A program made the position numbers and the translations under genes. From Alisma plantago-aquatica (Eukaryota; Streptophyta; Magnoliopsida; Alismatales; Alismataceae): a DNA stretch of 64,000 nucleotides. The notes under the pieces were generated by a model. That model was not told the origin of the DNA, did not search any database, and worked only from the letters and a program-made list of their open reading frames with translations. The DNA lies in the NCBI GenBank assembly GCA_963693085.1, contig OY856409.1:519633303-519697302 (forward strand), written 5' to 3'. Below, one piece after another: positions 12,737 through 26,219 of this stretch (the first letter of the stretch is position 1; each line of letters starts with the position of its first letter).

Positions 12737-14799
12737 TAGAGAATTAGGGTGACAAATAAGGCAGCAGAAACAAAAAAAATTAAAGCATGATTCCCCTTAA
12801 CAGAAAGATCACGTCAATAACAATGTATCTAGGAAGAATATATAATAAGAGTTATAAATAGTTCTAGAGCAAGTCCAACAACAACTCTTGATGCAGTACT
12901 ATGCTTCTTCTCCAAGCAACAACTTGCTTCTTCTTAAGTAGCAATCGAACAATAGAAAACAATGGTATTTTAGTATGGTACCATGGACAATGGTTGATGG
13001 TGTTCTCCTAGCAGCATACAATGGCCTCCCACCTATGGAGTAGTCCACACAGACCAACAAGAACTACACGTTGCACTACCAGAGCCAACAGGAAGGAGTT
13101 GTCCTTTTTGAATGTCAACCTGCTAGAGTTGATTCACTCTTCCACATATTGTCTCTCCATTCCTATCCCTCCCTTTATTGGGTAAGACTTGCTCAGACTC
13201 TCTATTGTTTACCACAACCAGAGAGGACAACAATTGTCAAAGAAACTATTGCATCTGAGAAGCCCCAATACCCCTCTATTTATAGGAGAGGCCAGGGTCA
13301 GGGTTCCCATTCTGTGCGGGAGTCGAAGGGGACAGATAAACAAATTATCCAAAACCTATACATGGTGAACTGGTAGGTTAACATGCCCAACTGATTGGTT
13401 CTGTGAGAACTGGTCAGTTCATGCCATGAACCCGTCAGTTTGTGCAGTTTCCTATTCTAAATCACATTGGTATTCAATGTACGATTAATGCACAACATGA
13501 TGCCAACACCAATCCTTGATCCAATTGAATTGACCATTGAACCAGGTGATTCATTCCATGAACTAGTCGATTCGGACTTGTGAACCGGTCAGTTCACTAT
13601 GTGAACCAGTCATTTCACACCCTGGTTTAGCCATTGATCAACCAATGTTGATTCCAATTGACCTGACACTCCAACTGATCAGTTCAACACTTGAACATGT
13701 TGGTTTAGAGTCTAGTTAGTAAACTTTGAACCTCAGTTGTTTAATTGAATACCTAAACACTTTTAGTAATCAAGTTAAACATCATTTATGAATATACTCC
13801 TATTCCATGCATGTGACCCTATAGGTCCAGGATTACATTGGCAGTGAATGTTCATAACCTAATATGAAATCACAAGCAAAGAGCGTCGTCTAGCAACACA
13901 TCATTGCTACCCAAGTAATTCAGAAAGTTGGGAGAAAAACATCAACCTACACCTATGATCAGTGTTAGTGTGATTATGTCGCTCCTTTGTCTCTGATATC
14001 TAGATTGAACTCGAGACATGGAATCATCATCCTCTCAACGTTCAATCCATGTTCCTTGAATTAGAGTAGACTGTCTAAGATGCATGTGAGTTCACATATC
14101 ACATATTGAATCAAATGAGAATGGTTGTACATTTCTCAGTCTTGCTTATCAAGAGGCATGAATATCAATCTCCTATAGGAGGGACAAATTCCATCTACAT
14201 CACTCACACTCGATTCCCATGTGTTATAATGCATCCAAGCACCGCCTTTATGGCAACCCTTATTCAAGATCAAAATGGATGATGCCAAAGTACATGAACA
14301 ACATGTGATGAATGTATTGACTTTAGGTCTAAGAACCATAACCACCACTATCACTATGAGAGCTAATTTTGACTACCATTCCATGGTATCTATGTATCAC
14401 TCTAATGGTGGGTCTATCTGGTACACTATTATCAAACGTGTACATGTGTGCTTGACTTGATATCACATATCATAACTAATGAGATTCTGGCATCAATCAA
14501 CACACACTCTTGTCTTATGTATTATTGTTGTCTATTTTACTTCCACAATATTGTCCAACTAGGTACATAACAAGAATGTACATACTCTTGACATTCATAT
14601 GATCTCATTATTCAAGTCACGCACTTGAAGACATACATCTTCGAGTAACATCATTCTTTATACATCTACTATGTCTATGTCATTATCTCACGCCGAGACA
14701 AACATAATAAATGGAATTACCTTTATCATTATCAAATCAGGTATCTAATGCCTTACACCAATCATCACATGATTGGATCTCTGGGCATATATACCAACA
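12737..14799 (-). mobile_element. 5' LTR of copia element A (about 2.06 kb)
   Basis: On the minus strand it begins TGTTGGTATATATGCCCAGA at 14799 and ends next to the primer site at 12736. It aligns along its length with the copia LTRs at 15482-17338, 40535-54188 (split) and 61298-63172. It carries the same TATA box and the repeated GAACCGGTC-type dyads. Short open frames within it are shared non-coding LTR sequence. No matching 3' LTR is in the window. Confidence 0.85.
13277..13284 (-). promoter_or_regulatory. TATA box, copia A 5' LTR
   Basis: TATAAATA on the minus strand, followed by GAGGGGTATTGGGGCTTCTC, conserved at the same place in all four copia LTRs of the window. It probably directs genomic RNA synthesis towards gag. 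Confidence 0.7.
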
Positions 14800-15481
14800 A
14801 TAAGGATTTGGGAAGCTTCAACAAAAGATGTTGAACTTAGCCAGACCAATTGGTATCACAAATAGAACCCATAAGCAAGTCCCCAACGACACTCCAACGA
14901 GAAGAAGGCACCTAAATCTATGGAACCAGTGTACAACAATAGTAGTATTAAAGAGTACCTTAGATGGGATATGGAAGAATCATGTAGAGATTCACTACAT
15001 TGCTGGAAGGCCCCAAGAGAGGATGGAAGCCACCATGACAACTTAGTGTGCAATGTCAAACCAAAAATTGTTGACTAATGAAATTGAGGTGGGAGATTCG
15101 GTTCAAAAAAGAACTAGGGAAAACCATGGATATAGAATTATAGATGGGAAATGATTACAAGGCCTCGATAAATGTGGAGGAACTATTATTTATAGGTGCA
15201 ACATATTGAAGCGGTGACAAGACCCACCGAAGTCAAACACTAGGGAATCAAGGAGTCTAGTTTTGTTAGGATGGTTGGGGCAATAAGAAACCTGCCAGAT
15301 TGGGAGAAGGAAGAAGAAGGATAGATTGAGAGAGGAGTATGGTGAGATGAAGATTCAAGGACAAGGAGGATATATGAGTGAGAAAGAGAGTGAGGGAGAA
15401 GTAAAAACAAGGAATTCCTATTGTAGAGTCTAGGCTCTTAGGGACTCAAGGGAGAATAAACCCCCCAACACCATTGGATTT
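14800..15481. other. Flank between copia A and the copia tandem array
   Basis: No gene or element recognised. The DNA is purine-rich towards the right and contains a CTATTATTTATAGG stretch. Its right end, CCATTGGATTT, is one half of the pre-insertion site of the copia array; the other half begins at 63173. Confidence 0.5.
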
Positions 15482-17338
15482 TGTTGGGAAATATAGCATC
15501 AAACAGAGAAGTGGAAACAAAAGTTTTATCTACCATATTCCCCTTTAACAGAAGATCACATCAATAATTATGTAATGAGAGGGATCGTTTAGGAGGTCAT
15601 ACCTGGTCCTAGAGCAAGTTCAATGACTATTCCTTGTTGCAGTATGTGCCTTTCTTCAAGTCGCACTCGAATGGTGTCAACAACAACTCCTGGTTGATCA
15701 CCACGGACGTCAACTTCACATTGTTCTCCTAGCAATATAAGCTCCACACCTCTATGTTAGTCCACACGGACAACCATGAACTCCTGTCATTTTAGAAGTA
15801 TAGACAAGAAGGAGTTGTCCCCTCTTATTGGTGTATTAGCACCAACTTGCTCTCCCATAATTGTTCTCCCTTGATATCCCTCCCTGTATCGAGTAGGACT
15901 TGCACGGGTTCCCTTGATTACCACAACCAAAGAACACAAACAATTATCAAAGGCAATTGAGTTGTGTCTGAGAAGCCCCCAGTACCCCTCTATTTATAGG
16001 AGGGTTAGCGTCAAGGTTCCCAGTTTGAGTGGGAGTGGAAGGTATCAAAATTTCATAAATTTTCACAACCTATGAGCGGAAAAATGATTGGTTCACAAGT
16101 GAATCGATCAGTTGGCATGTGAGTCAACCAGTTCATGGATCTGAGTCAATCAGTTCACTTCCTAAATCGGTCAGTTCATGGTCTAGAATTTCCAAAGTTG
16201 GTTCAACTGATCTAACACACTGAAACGATCGATTCAAAGTTCAGTCAATATTCAACCAATGTTGTTTGAATTAAATACCTAACTCTTTAGTAATCAAGTT
16301 TAAACCAAATTCATGAATGAACTCTTATTCCAAGTATATCCTCTGTGTGTGACCCTATAGGTTCCAAGTTATGTTGGTAGTAAACATTCATAAATGATTT
16401 ATGAAATTACAGACAATAAGTAGTCTCTAGAAACACATCATTTCTATCCAAGTAATCATGAAAGTTAGAGAACAACTTCAACATGTAATCTGTGATAGGT
16501 GTTATAGTAATTGTCTAATTCCTTTGTCACTAATATCTAGATTGATCTCGAGGCATGGAATTGTCATCTTTTTAATGTTCAATCAATGTTCCTTGAACTA
16601 GATCAGACTGTCTGAGATATATGTGACCTAAATATCATATATTGATCCACATGTGCATGCACATACTTTTCTCAGTCTTGCTTATCAAGTGTCCTAGATA
16701 TCAAACTCCAATAAGAGGGACAAATCCCATCTACATCACTCACAATCATCCCCAAATGTCACACTGAATTCAATCATCACCTTGATGGAAACCCTTACTC
16801 AAGGTCATGGTGGATGATCTCAAAGTGAACTGAACTACATGTGACGAGTGTAGTGATTTTAGATCTAAGAACCACAATCACCACCTTCACTATGAGATAT
16901 GATTATGACCACCAATTATGGTTTGTATATGTCACTTTAAACGTGGGTCTGTCTGATACACTATTCTCCAACAAGTATCTATGTGTTTGGTATGATATCA
17001 CATATCATGACTGATGAGATTCAATCATCAACCAACACCCACTCCAGTCTTATGTGTCATTGTTGTCTATCAACCTTCCACAATAAAATCTGACTATGGA
17101 CATAACGAGAATATCCATACTCTTAACATCACTATGATATCATTGTTCAACTCATCAACCCGAAGACATACATCATTGAGTAATGTCATTCTTTAGACAT
17201 CTATTATGTTTCATCATTATCTCATAATTGATTGAAACAGAATAAATTGGAAGATTGCCTTTATTATTAATCAAATCATTTACAAGATATGCCATCTCAA
17301 TCGTCATATGATTGGATCTCTAGGCATATATACCAACA
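15482..17338 (-). mobile_element. 3' LTR of copia B
   Basis: Plus-strand ends are TGTTGGGAAATATAGC and ATATATACCAACA. It is followed at 17339 by the complement of a polypurine tract, and there is no primer site at its left edge, so it is the 3' LTR of a minus-strand element. Length is 1857 bp, close to the 1.87 kb of its sisters. Confidence 0.85.
15991..15998 (-). promoter_or_regulatory. TATA box, copia B 3' LTR
   Basis: TATAAATA on the minus strand, in the same context (GAGGGGTA...GGGGGCTTCTC) as the other three copia LTRs. Confidence 0.65.
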
Positions 17339-17352
17339 AACTCCCACTTGCA
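17339..17352 (-). other. Polypurine tract of copia B
   Basis: On the minus strand AGTGGGAGTT ends directly at the TGTTGG start of the 3' LTR. In the family this is where plus-strand DNA synthesis is primed. Confidence 0.75.
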
Positions 17353-17899
17353 CTTAGATCCAATCACCCACAAATCTTATTCTTAGTGATCTTAAACATG
17401 TCCATCATGTTTCTGCTGTGTAGGTGCTAATCCAGCATGTTAGCAACATTTTTCTTTTAGTCGATATATTGCATGTTTCTCATCTCTTTGTTGTATGACA
17501 TCTCGTATGAAATGGAATTGTCATAGTATGCTATATGATATTCCATGCCTAACCAGTAGCTCTGTTGTTGTCATAGTATTCTTACTTTGTCATCAATGGT
17601 TGGAATATTTATAAGTTCATCTATATGAAATTGTAGATGCATATAGTACCCACTCATGGGTTCATAACACCATGATACTCGACTTGTATTGTTGAATAAT
17701 TGCCTATATTTCGAAACCTTTCCAACTTACAAATCTTCTTTTAAGATCAAACACACTTTTATATTGTGATCCTTCTATGTCATTTTGGAAGCTTGCGTTA
17801 GTGTAACTCTTTATTTCAAAATCTTTCTTATTGCCATAATCTAGCTACTGATCCTTAGTGCTTCTCAAGTACTAATGGATGCTCTTTATGGCATTCCAA

Positions 17900-18880
17900 T
17901 GACCATCATTAGAATATGACAAATATCATCTTGCCATGTCCAATACATACATGATATTGGGACGAGTACATTATATAACATAAATGATAGATCTAATTGT
18001 CAGTACATATCACATCCCACTCTTGTTTTCTATCTTTTCATAAGAATCGGAATACACAGTTCATGAGAGACTAATCCCATGAATCATGGACAAATTCTCT
18101 CTCATTGAATCCTTCATGTTGAAGCCTTTTAGCATTTTTCCGATATCTGTACTTATACTTAGGTCACGAAACTTTCCAGAACTATCTCCTTATATCTTAA
18201 TTCATATTACATAGGATGTATCACCTAATCCTTCTTCAGAAGGTGATTTCCATACCAAGTTTCAGTACTTAAAGTATTGGGACGTCATTCCCCATCTATA
18301 TGTGGAATATACATATATGCTCCCACTAAATCTTCTATAATCACATATTTCATATTTTATCTTGACTCAATTCAAACTCTTTGATTATCTTCTCAAAATA
18401 AAATTCCAGCTCTGAGGTGCTTATTTCAATCTCTAGATTGATCTTTGTAGCTTATAGACTTTATTTGTATTATAAACCTTATGGCTGTGTCACATAGACA
18501 TCCTCTCTAATATTCTTTTTAAGGAATGCAATTTTATTCATCATATGCCAAATCTTATAGTCTTAATAAGTTACAGCAACAAGCATGACAATTGGTGAAG
18601 GGATTTCATCATGTTCAACACCTTGAACTGGTTTGAAACCTTTGCAACCAATATGTCCTCGTAGGTAATACATGTCAGTCTTCCTCTTCAAAACCCAATG
18701 ACACACTTTGGGTTTTTTACCTCCTTTAGGTGGTTAGTATCGAGGTCATACCTTGTTAGTATACATGGAATCCATAATGGCCTCAATCAATTTCTCAGAT
18801 TCTGGTCCCTCAATGGTTTCTAGTTGATTTGTTGGTTCATCATCTTATGACCAACTCAAAACCTATATGAGATATAGGAT
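17900..18880 (-). pseudogene. Copia B reverse transcriptase remnant
   Basis: Minus-strand reading shows, in order, WIPCILTR...NPKCVIGF.RGR (the entry to the RT domain), IAFLKKNIREDVYVTQP (cognate of KTAFLNG.L.EEIYM.QPEGF), IIKEFELSQ, MGNDVPIL after the destroyed YVDD segment, FNMKDSMRENLSMIHGISLS (cognate of the copia ...MRHGI.LS motif) and CTRPNIMYVLDMARCYLS leading into RNase H. The YVDD residues are lost and many stops are present, so there is no activity. Element C has the parallel copy. Confidence 0.8.
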
Positions 18881-20330
18881 TCACAATCTTTTAGTCTCAA
18901 ATTATATCAACAAGGTTATGTGTTACATAAGGAATCGTGAGATTCCACAACAATTTGTGACTATCCTTGTTGTCATTATACCTCCTTATCGACCTCAAAC
19001 TTTTTGAGTTCTACCTTACTCCCACTGATTCTCTTGGAACTCAGCTATCTTAGTAACATACACTTTTGTTGTTGAATTGGGATTAAAGGTAGTATTTATC
19101 ATTTTTTATGATTTGTGGATAAACCTTTTCAAGAAACATTCTTTTTATAAGTTTTAATCCTTAAGAAATATGTGTACATTACCATACAATATCTCATATG
19201 GTGTCTTATAAACCATTTTTATGGTACATTGTTTTAGTGTAAAGCATGTATCTAAAAGAAAGTTTAGAAGAAAATTTAGATTCATTGATAATCACACCAT
19301 GACTCATCATGGTGTTATTCCTTCTTTTATGATACATCATCATTTTTTTAGGTGGATTTCATTGTGATACACTATCACAGTCTCTCCATAAGGTCCTCAA
19401 ACTCTTGATATAAAATATTTCAACTTTGATCATATCAAAGTTTCCTGATACTTTTATCTAAGTTATTAATGTAATTCATTTATGATCTTCTTGAACACTT
19501 CAAAAGATTCATGTTTGAATTTCACTAAATACAGATCACCATATCTACTGAGATCATTAGTAAATATTATGATGTACAAATAACTACCTCTAGCATTTAT
19601 TCTAAAGGTCTTTATATATCATTATGTACAAGTCCTAATAGAATGCTTATTCTCTCACTACATCTAGTGAAAGGTGTTTTTTCATGTTGCACATAAAAAA
19701 GACTTGCATGTCTCTTATTGGTTCAATAACCATAAGATCCTAGATAAACATCACCATGGATTCTAGAAATGCATTTCTCATATATGTGCTCTAGATGATT
19801 GTTTGAGTTATCAAATTACAATCCTTTGGTATTTACATTATGCACAATTATCTATATCTTTCATCCAAAGATTATAAGACATTTGGGGCATTTCCATACA
19901 ATATCACATCTTTGAAATAGAAAATTAACTATTTTATTCATACTCATCCTTGTCCATGCAAGATGTAGAAATAAAATGTTTCCATTATTTGGCATAATGA
20001 AATAGCAGTTCATTTACCTTAATTACATGTCTTGTGGGCTAAGATAAATCCTAAATATATATTGAAGTAGTAGCAACTATTGATTCACACGGTCCATCCT
20101 TTCCCTTTCGGAAAGGCTTACTTCTTATCATATCATGCATATTCAAACATATGCCAGATCTACATCCCGTATCACATATCAAAGATGAAGAAGTAATTAG
20201 ATTTATCTTATGATGTATATACCTGAAGTGGAGATCTCTATCCCCTCCTTCTTCTTCTTTATCTCCTCTAGGTAGAGAGAGAAATTCCTCTTCTAGTGTC
20301 TAGGTTGTTGACAACAGTGACAATTGCCTC
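18881..20330 (-). pseudogene. Copia B protease/integrase remnant
   Basis: Between the zinc-knuckle region and RT, the minus strand holds degraded integrase, for example KTFEVFKKIINELH near 19500, cognate of FE.FKE..NEVE in copia integrases. The NCHCCQQ segment near 20320 is what is left of the gag CCHC knuckle. Frameshifts and stops run throughout. Confidence 0.65.
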
Positions 20331-20360
20331 CCTTATTCACTATTGCCTTTGCCTTGAGTG

Positions 20361-20780
20361 CTAAAGACTTGGGATTCTTGCAGCTTTAGAACTCTTCTTA
20401 GCTTTGCCTTTGCCTTTAGACTTCCCCTTTAGTTTGTTGATCATCATAAAAAACTTGGGCTTATCTTTCTTCATTTGTGCCTCAGCTGCTCTCAACATGC
20501 CAAGTAACTCTGTCAATGGCTTGTCAAAGTCATTCATGTCATAGTTCATGACAAACTGACTGCATGGCTCTGGTAGAGACTAAATAATCACACCAATGGC
20601 CAACTCTTGACCCAAGGGGAATCCCATTCTAGAAAGTTTCTCTACATACCCAATGATCTTGAGCACATGAGGAGATATTGGATCTCCTTCTGTCATGTTG
20701 CATTTGAAAAGTGCCTTGGAGACATCATATCTCTCTTGTCTTGCTTGATCTTGGAACATGTTCTTAAGATGTGTTACCAT
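20361..20780 (-). pseudogene. Copia B gag (UBN2-type), N-terminus deleted
   Basis: Two open pieces in one frame, separated by a stop near 20580, read MVTHLKNMFQDQARQERYDV, SPHVLKIIGYVEKLSRMGFP, then FVMNYDMNDFDKPLTELLGM and a lysine-rich GKSKGKGKAKK end. These are the central and C-terminal parts of copia gag. Compared with element C, about 100 N-terminal codons and some leader sequence are missing: upstream of 20781 the sequence jumps to leader text that in C lies at about 60540. This points to an internal deletion. Confidence 0.85.
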
Positions 20781-21054
20781 GTTATGGCCATTCTATTGTA
20801 ATTCCTTGGAGCCACAAGGAATTACTACCACCTAGGTTTACATCACATGCAAGAACCTATTGTTGGTGTAAATTTGTGCTTGAACCAATCTAGGTTGATT
20901 GGTTCAACCCTTGAACAAATTGGCTCATCTCTTCATTGGTTGGTTGGTTTGTCAGATCGGATGATTGGTCTATGGTCCAACAACTTCTGGACATCTCTAG
21001 TCGATCGGTTGGGCCACCAGTCAATCAGTTAAACTCTTGTTGTAGGTCCTTCTC
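20781..21054 (-). other. Copia B leader, right part (continues at 40025)
   Basis: Matches the C leader at about 60540-60790 (GAATTACTACCACCTAGG-type text, repeated TTGATTGGTTCAACCCTTG, GATCGGTTGGGCCACCAG). It stops at the solo LTR starting at 21055 and resumes at 40025. Non-coding. Confidence 0.75.
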
Positions 21055-21817
21055 TGTAACTCCCTCCCTAAGCATACACATGCACATAGTGGGAGTAATA
21101 GAGAGTTATCCATAACTCATGCACTCAAGGGGACATTACATAAAATTGACATACATACAACAATATAATCAATCAAAGAAAATTTAAATGATAACCATCC
21201 TCATCATTGTTGTTAAAAAGGAAACATTAAGGTTAATACATGGAAATACTCATTCTAACCTCTTGATACCAAGTCTTTATACCAAATTTGTATACATGGA
21301 GACATACAAATGAATATACAAATTTGAGGCTCATCTTATAATTGGCACCCCACCATATCTTATACTGCTCTATTCTTCTACTTTGAGTCTCTAGGATCTA
21401 CTCTGCTCCTGCTCATCACCTACATACATATTGTCCCCAGCCATGCATCAGAAAGACAGTCATTAGCGTAACCGACATGAGTATTCTAATATATACATTA
21501 CTGAAGAAATAAAATACTATAGAATATTCTTGGATATTAGAGACTTAAAACTAACATCAAGCTCTGAATAAAATCTGAAACAATTTATCTCTTATTTCTA
21601 TAATATAATTCTTATATTTCTACTCTAACTTTCTCTAGAGGCCTATACTCTGGTACATGGGTCTCATGCCCTGCACCAAAGTGTTTGGGTCACAAATATC
21701 TTATTTGAATCTTTCTCATCATACTCATGGATGAGATTATAGACATGCTCTAAACTAAGGTATCTTTTACTTATGATTTTTATCTGATTGTGGTCACCAT
21801 TTTACCATAAGTCCTCC

Positions 21818-22090
21818 TCTGTTGACACCGAAGTGTCCTCTATAGTGTAATGCACCCTCTGTTGGCACAACATGCCCTTTGTTAACACTGAAGTGTCTTC
21901 TATGGTGCAAACACACCCTCATTTGGCACAACGTGCCCTCTGTTGACACTGAAGTGTCCTCTATGGTGCAACACACCCTCAGTTGGCACAACATGCTCTC
22001 TGTTGACACTGAAGTGTCCTCTATAGTGCAACACATCCTCTATTGGCATAACATGTCCTTTGTGACACTGACAGTGTCTGGCATAATGCG
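21818..22090. repeat. 60-bp tandem repeat, about 4.5 copies, with a GACACT..AGTGTC dyad
   Basis: Units begin near 21818, 21877, 21938, 21998 and 22058 (partial). Each contains GACACTGAAGTGTC (6-bp arms; one copy AACACT, one CCGAAG) and GTTGGCACAACATGCC. The open frames on both strands here arise because the unit length is a multiple of three, and are not genes. It sits in the downstream tail of the minus-strand LTR. Confidence 0.9.
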
Positions 22091-25000
22091 CCCTTTGAAT
22101 TGTCTTGGGACTCTCTGGTGAGGACTTATCGTATAATGTATTATGTGAAGGTTCTAAATTAATTATCTTAAGTATAATATTACTAAATTCTAAATCTAAA
22201 CTTGTCTGAAACTGAAAATGAATACTGAGCATGGAACATGTACTGAATTCTGAATATGAACTTCTACTCTTAAATTTTGAATTGAGTCTACATTTGAATA
22301 TGAATATGAATCTCATTTTCTTCATAATTGAGATTGGGTCTAAAACCCTTATCATGTATCTTTATTCAATATCTAGCTACTCACATAATGAGTAATACGA
22401 GTTTGAATCTAAATATGATATTCTTATCATTTGGATAAACCTTATTCTACAACTCAGATCTAGTACAATGACTTTGTTGATACTAAATATATGGCAACTG
22501 ATTCTAAAGGCTTAGGAAAAAGGATCTAAACTAAATATAGAAATACTAAGTATACAAAGGTAACTTCAAATTAAGTATATGGAAGAAACTTAAGTATAAA
22601 ATTTCTAAAATTTTTATTTATGACAAGATGACTTAATCATTATAAACTCTCATTAAGTCTGATCTTACCATGAATCTTAATGTATTCATGTGAGCTTACA
22701 TATTAAACTTTAAATATTATATTTATTAATATTTTTTGGTTGGTAGATTTATTGATCTTATAAAATTGTATCTTGTAACTTAATCATAACTCGATACATT
22801 ATAATCTTATAATATAATCATAAACTCTTTACCATGCATTATGTCCCAATAGTACCTTCAGAAAACTGGACCATGTCTTAATATGTTCAAAATTTATATT
22901 CTCACATTTTACTTAACTTCTAGATATTAATTATTCTAAGGAATATGATTATCTTCTCAGTCCTTAGATCTCTACATATATAATAAATCTTCATAACATG
23001 TTTCTACTTGAAATTTTAATACATGGTTATGTCTGTAAATATGAGAAGTTCCTAATAGCATATTTGTATTTAAAATCTTAATGCAAAGATATCCCAAATA
23101 ATCAACTAACTATGACTATATCACTTGCATATTTTATCTTGCAATCTTATTCATTAATTTAAATCATTGCTAAGAATTAATATAGGAACATGATTCTTTA
23201 ATTTCTCAAGGACCTGGTACATGAATCCCAACCATTGTGAGCAACATATCTCTATTCCACATTTTGGGCGTATGAACTTACATAATCATAGAAGTATGGA
23301 GAAAAATCTTTCTTGCATACCATAACATAAAAATATTAGAACATTGAATGACATAAATCATGAAACTCTTACTTAAAAGACATGTAAACATAATGAGCTT
23401 AAAATATGAATACTCATGGGCATGGACCACTTACATGCCGTATGTCTAATCTTATCAAGAAAATAATGCTTCAAGTCCTTCTAACCTTCTCCTGAAAAAC
23501 CAAAGGGTCTTTTAGTTTTCATGTATTTTCTTGAAATCCAGTCTTCTAGGGTCATTACGATTCTTGATTAGAGCTTCTTAGTGCATGTATTTGACTCTTG
23601 AGTGAAATCTAGGATCATACCCATGATTTAGTGTTCCATTTATTATTGGGGTTTATTATCTCACCCTTAGTAATAGATGAGTTACATATTTAGAGTTAGG
23701 TTTAAGGTTTCGAACACATTCATTTCTCTTTTTCTTACTTCATTGACCCTACTTTCAATTCTGGCTTAGGGTTTACTTATATGACCATTGTATACAACCA
23801 TTGATCTATTAATTTTCATGTTTGAGTTTTCAAGGAATTTGAAGGGTCCATATATGTAACATTCCTGACCTGGGTTATGAGGTAACCTTGTTTGTTTTAG
23901 CTAAATAAGTTGCTTAGAACTTTAATATAATCCTCTAAGGTGTTTTTTTTATCATGTGACACACTTATGTTCCAAGTTTGGTCCTGATTGAATGCTATTT
24001 GAGCAATGTTCCTTTGTTTTGGACCAAAGTGCGATTTACCCAAGTTGAGGGGTTATATTACAATATGTCATATGTTGAACATGCCTCATGTGTATTAGAA
24101 TCATTATAGAGAGAATTATGTAAGGTGGTGGCCGGTGGAAATCCCAAATTCCAAGTTTGAACTTGTTTGAATAATGTTGAAACAATATTTGCTTGTTTTG
24201 GATTAAAGTGCAAATTACCCAATTTAAGGGGTTTACTTTGCAAATGTTACATGATAAATGTTCTTCAAGTGTTAGGGAATCATAAGAATGAGAATGGTGC
24301 TGAGGCATGACTTCCACAAGCCTGAGCACCAAGAAAGAGCTTATGAATCAATGTTGTGCATTAAAACTTAGTTTTGGTGTAATGTGCAATTTACCCAAAA
24401 CCTAGGGTTCAATATGCAAAATACCACTTCTAGAGGGTACCTAATGTTTATTGGTATCAGTTAGAGACAAGAGAATCAGAGGGGCGTCTCATTTGAATCT
24501 CTTTGGAGGAGAGAGAATTTTAATATTAAAATAATCAAAATTTAAGCATAATTGAAACCCTATTTCAATTTAATGCAAAAATAAATATATTAATGGAAGT
24601 GCCCTTCAACCAAAAATATGATGGTTGAATTTATATAAGTATGGACGTCCTTGTGCCTTGCAATGGTACCGAAATATCTAAAGAAAGTGGAGAGCCCACT
24701 CACATTAGTTAAAGGAAAAGTAATATCCACTAATTTTTGGATATTATTATTATATTAATTAAGGTGCTTAATTTGTTTTCTTTTAATTCATGGATAAAGA
24801 AGAGGATTTCGAAGGGGAGGATGATGGCTTCGTATGCAAGGAAGTAAGGGGGATAAGTGACACAAATTTATGGAATTGAAAGATTTTTATAACACTTTCT
24901 CTCTCTTGAAATTTCCTTACATATACCCCATTTTCCACCCACATGAAAGACTCTTTTTCGACTCTTATTTCTTTCCTTGCCTTGGACAAGCACAAGGGAG

Positions 25001-25453
25001 ATTAGGAGAAATAGGAGGACGTGCCCCAACCTGTAGGTGAGCTCCTTAATTATCTTCAACCTTGAATTCATGGTGGAAATCAAAATTCAATGCTTATTTT
25101 CTTCTTTTCTCCATTAAACCTTCAACATTAGCCATTGTTTTCACTCAAAGACTTGAGGACGGATCTTGGGAAGTTGAGGAAGCTTCATTCACCATTATAG
25201 ACGTGAATCTTGAAGCTTGGATTCAACTTTGAGGTGGGTTATATAACTTGAACCCTTAAATGTTATTATTGATTTCATTTCTTCATCATATGTTGATTCC
25301 TTTTTCTTTCCCGAATTTCCTTTTGATTAATTGTTCAAATCACCACAAAGATCATAGAAAAAATTCAAAGGTTTGTAGCTTGAAGATGATGATGTCATCT
25401 TATCACACACCTCAACAAAAATCATGAGCAAACAATCTTTAATTTTGATGACC

Positions 25454-25706
25454 AAACAGTCTCAAGACTATTTGGTGATCAAACGGTCTCAAGACCGTTT
25501 GAGGTTAAACGGTCTCAAGACTGTTTGGGGTCAATTGATGATGTGGTTGAATGAAGATCCAATGGTTCAAAGTGATATAATTACAATGTTTTCAAGAATG
25601 GATGATCCATTGATTACAAACCCTAATCGGATTGAATGATTGAAACCCTAATTTGATGGAGTCGATTTCTATGTTGAATGGCCCAAATGGTCTCAAGACC
25701 GTTTGG
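25454..25706. repeat. Four copies of a 9+9-bp inverted repeat
   Basis: AAACGGTCTCAAGACCGTTT at 25481-25500 has perfect 9-bp arms around CA. Close copies lie at about 25454 (AAACAGTCT...AGACTATTT), 25507 (AAACGGTCT...AGACTGTTT) and 25687 (AAATGGTCT...AGACCGTTT). Weaker half-sites follow to about 25890. Confidence 0.85.
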
Positions 25707-26219
25707 AGGTCAAGGGCTGTGATGGATGGTTGGAGATCCAAGGGTTGTAATTTGATGTACACTCAATGGTCCAGTTGATAAATGAATCAATGAAGCAAAC
25801 CCTAATTGATTGGTTGAAGGAAACCATTTGGAGGTTGAGGGGTCAAAACTGTTTAGAGATTCAATGTAACCAAAACCGTTTAAAGACCTAATGTGATGAA
25901 AGATCAATTAACTCTATGATTGTTAATTATGTATCTTAAAGTTAATTACAATGGTTGTAATTCTTAATTACTTAGGTGATTAGTACCTTTTGAGTGGTTA
26001 ACCTTTGATGCTTATGAAAGTAGTAACTCAATACACTATGATAACCATAGATGTATGCACTTGAATAATGGGTTGATCCAAGTTGATGAGTATGGAGTAA
26101 TCAACATCCTAGAGAGGATGAGAGAGAGAGAGAGTAATTCATACATGTATAATTATCAAGTAGTGGTTAAACCTCAACACTTTCAACATGAATAAAATAT
26201 GTAATTAGGGTATGATCCT

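Noticed and set aside
13071..13376. 101-codon plus-strand frame
   Set aside because: It is antisense within the copia A LTR, spanning the conserved TATA region; the other LTR copies interrupt it.
21794..22355. Repeat-rich open frames on both strands, possible repeat protein
   Set aside because: They follow from a 60-bp tandem repeat whose length is a multiple of three. Frames exist on both strands and it lies in an LTR tail.
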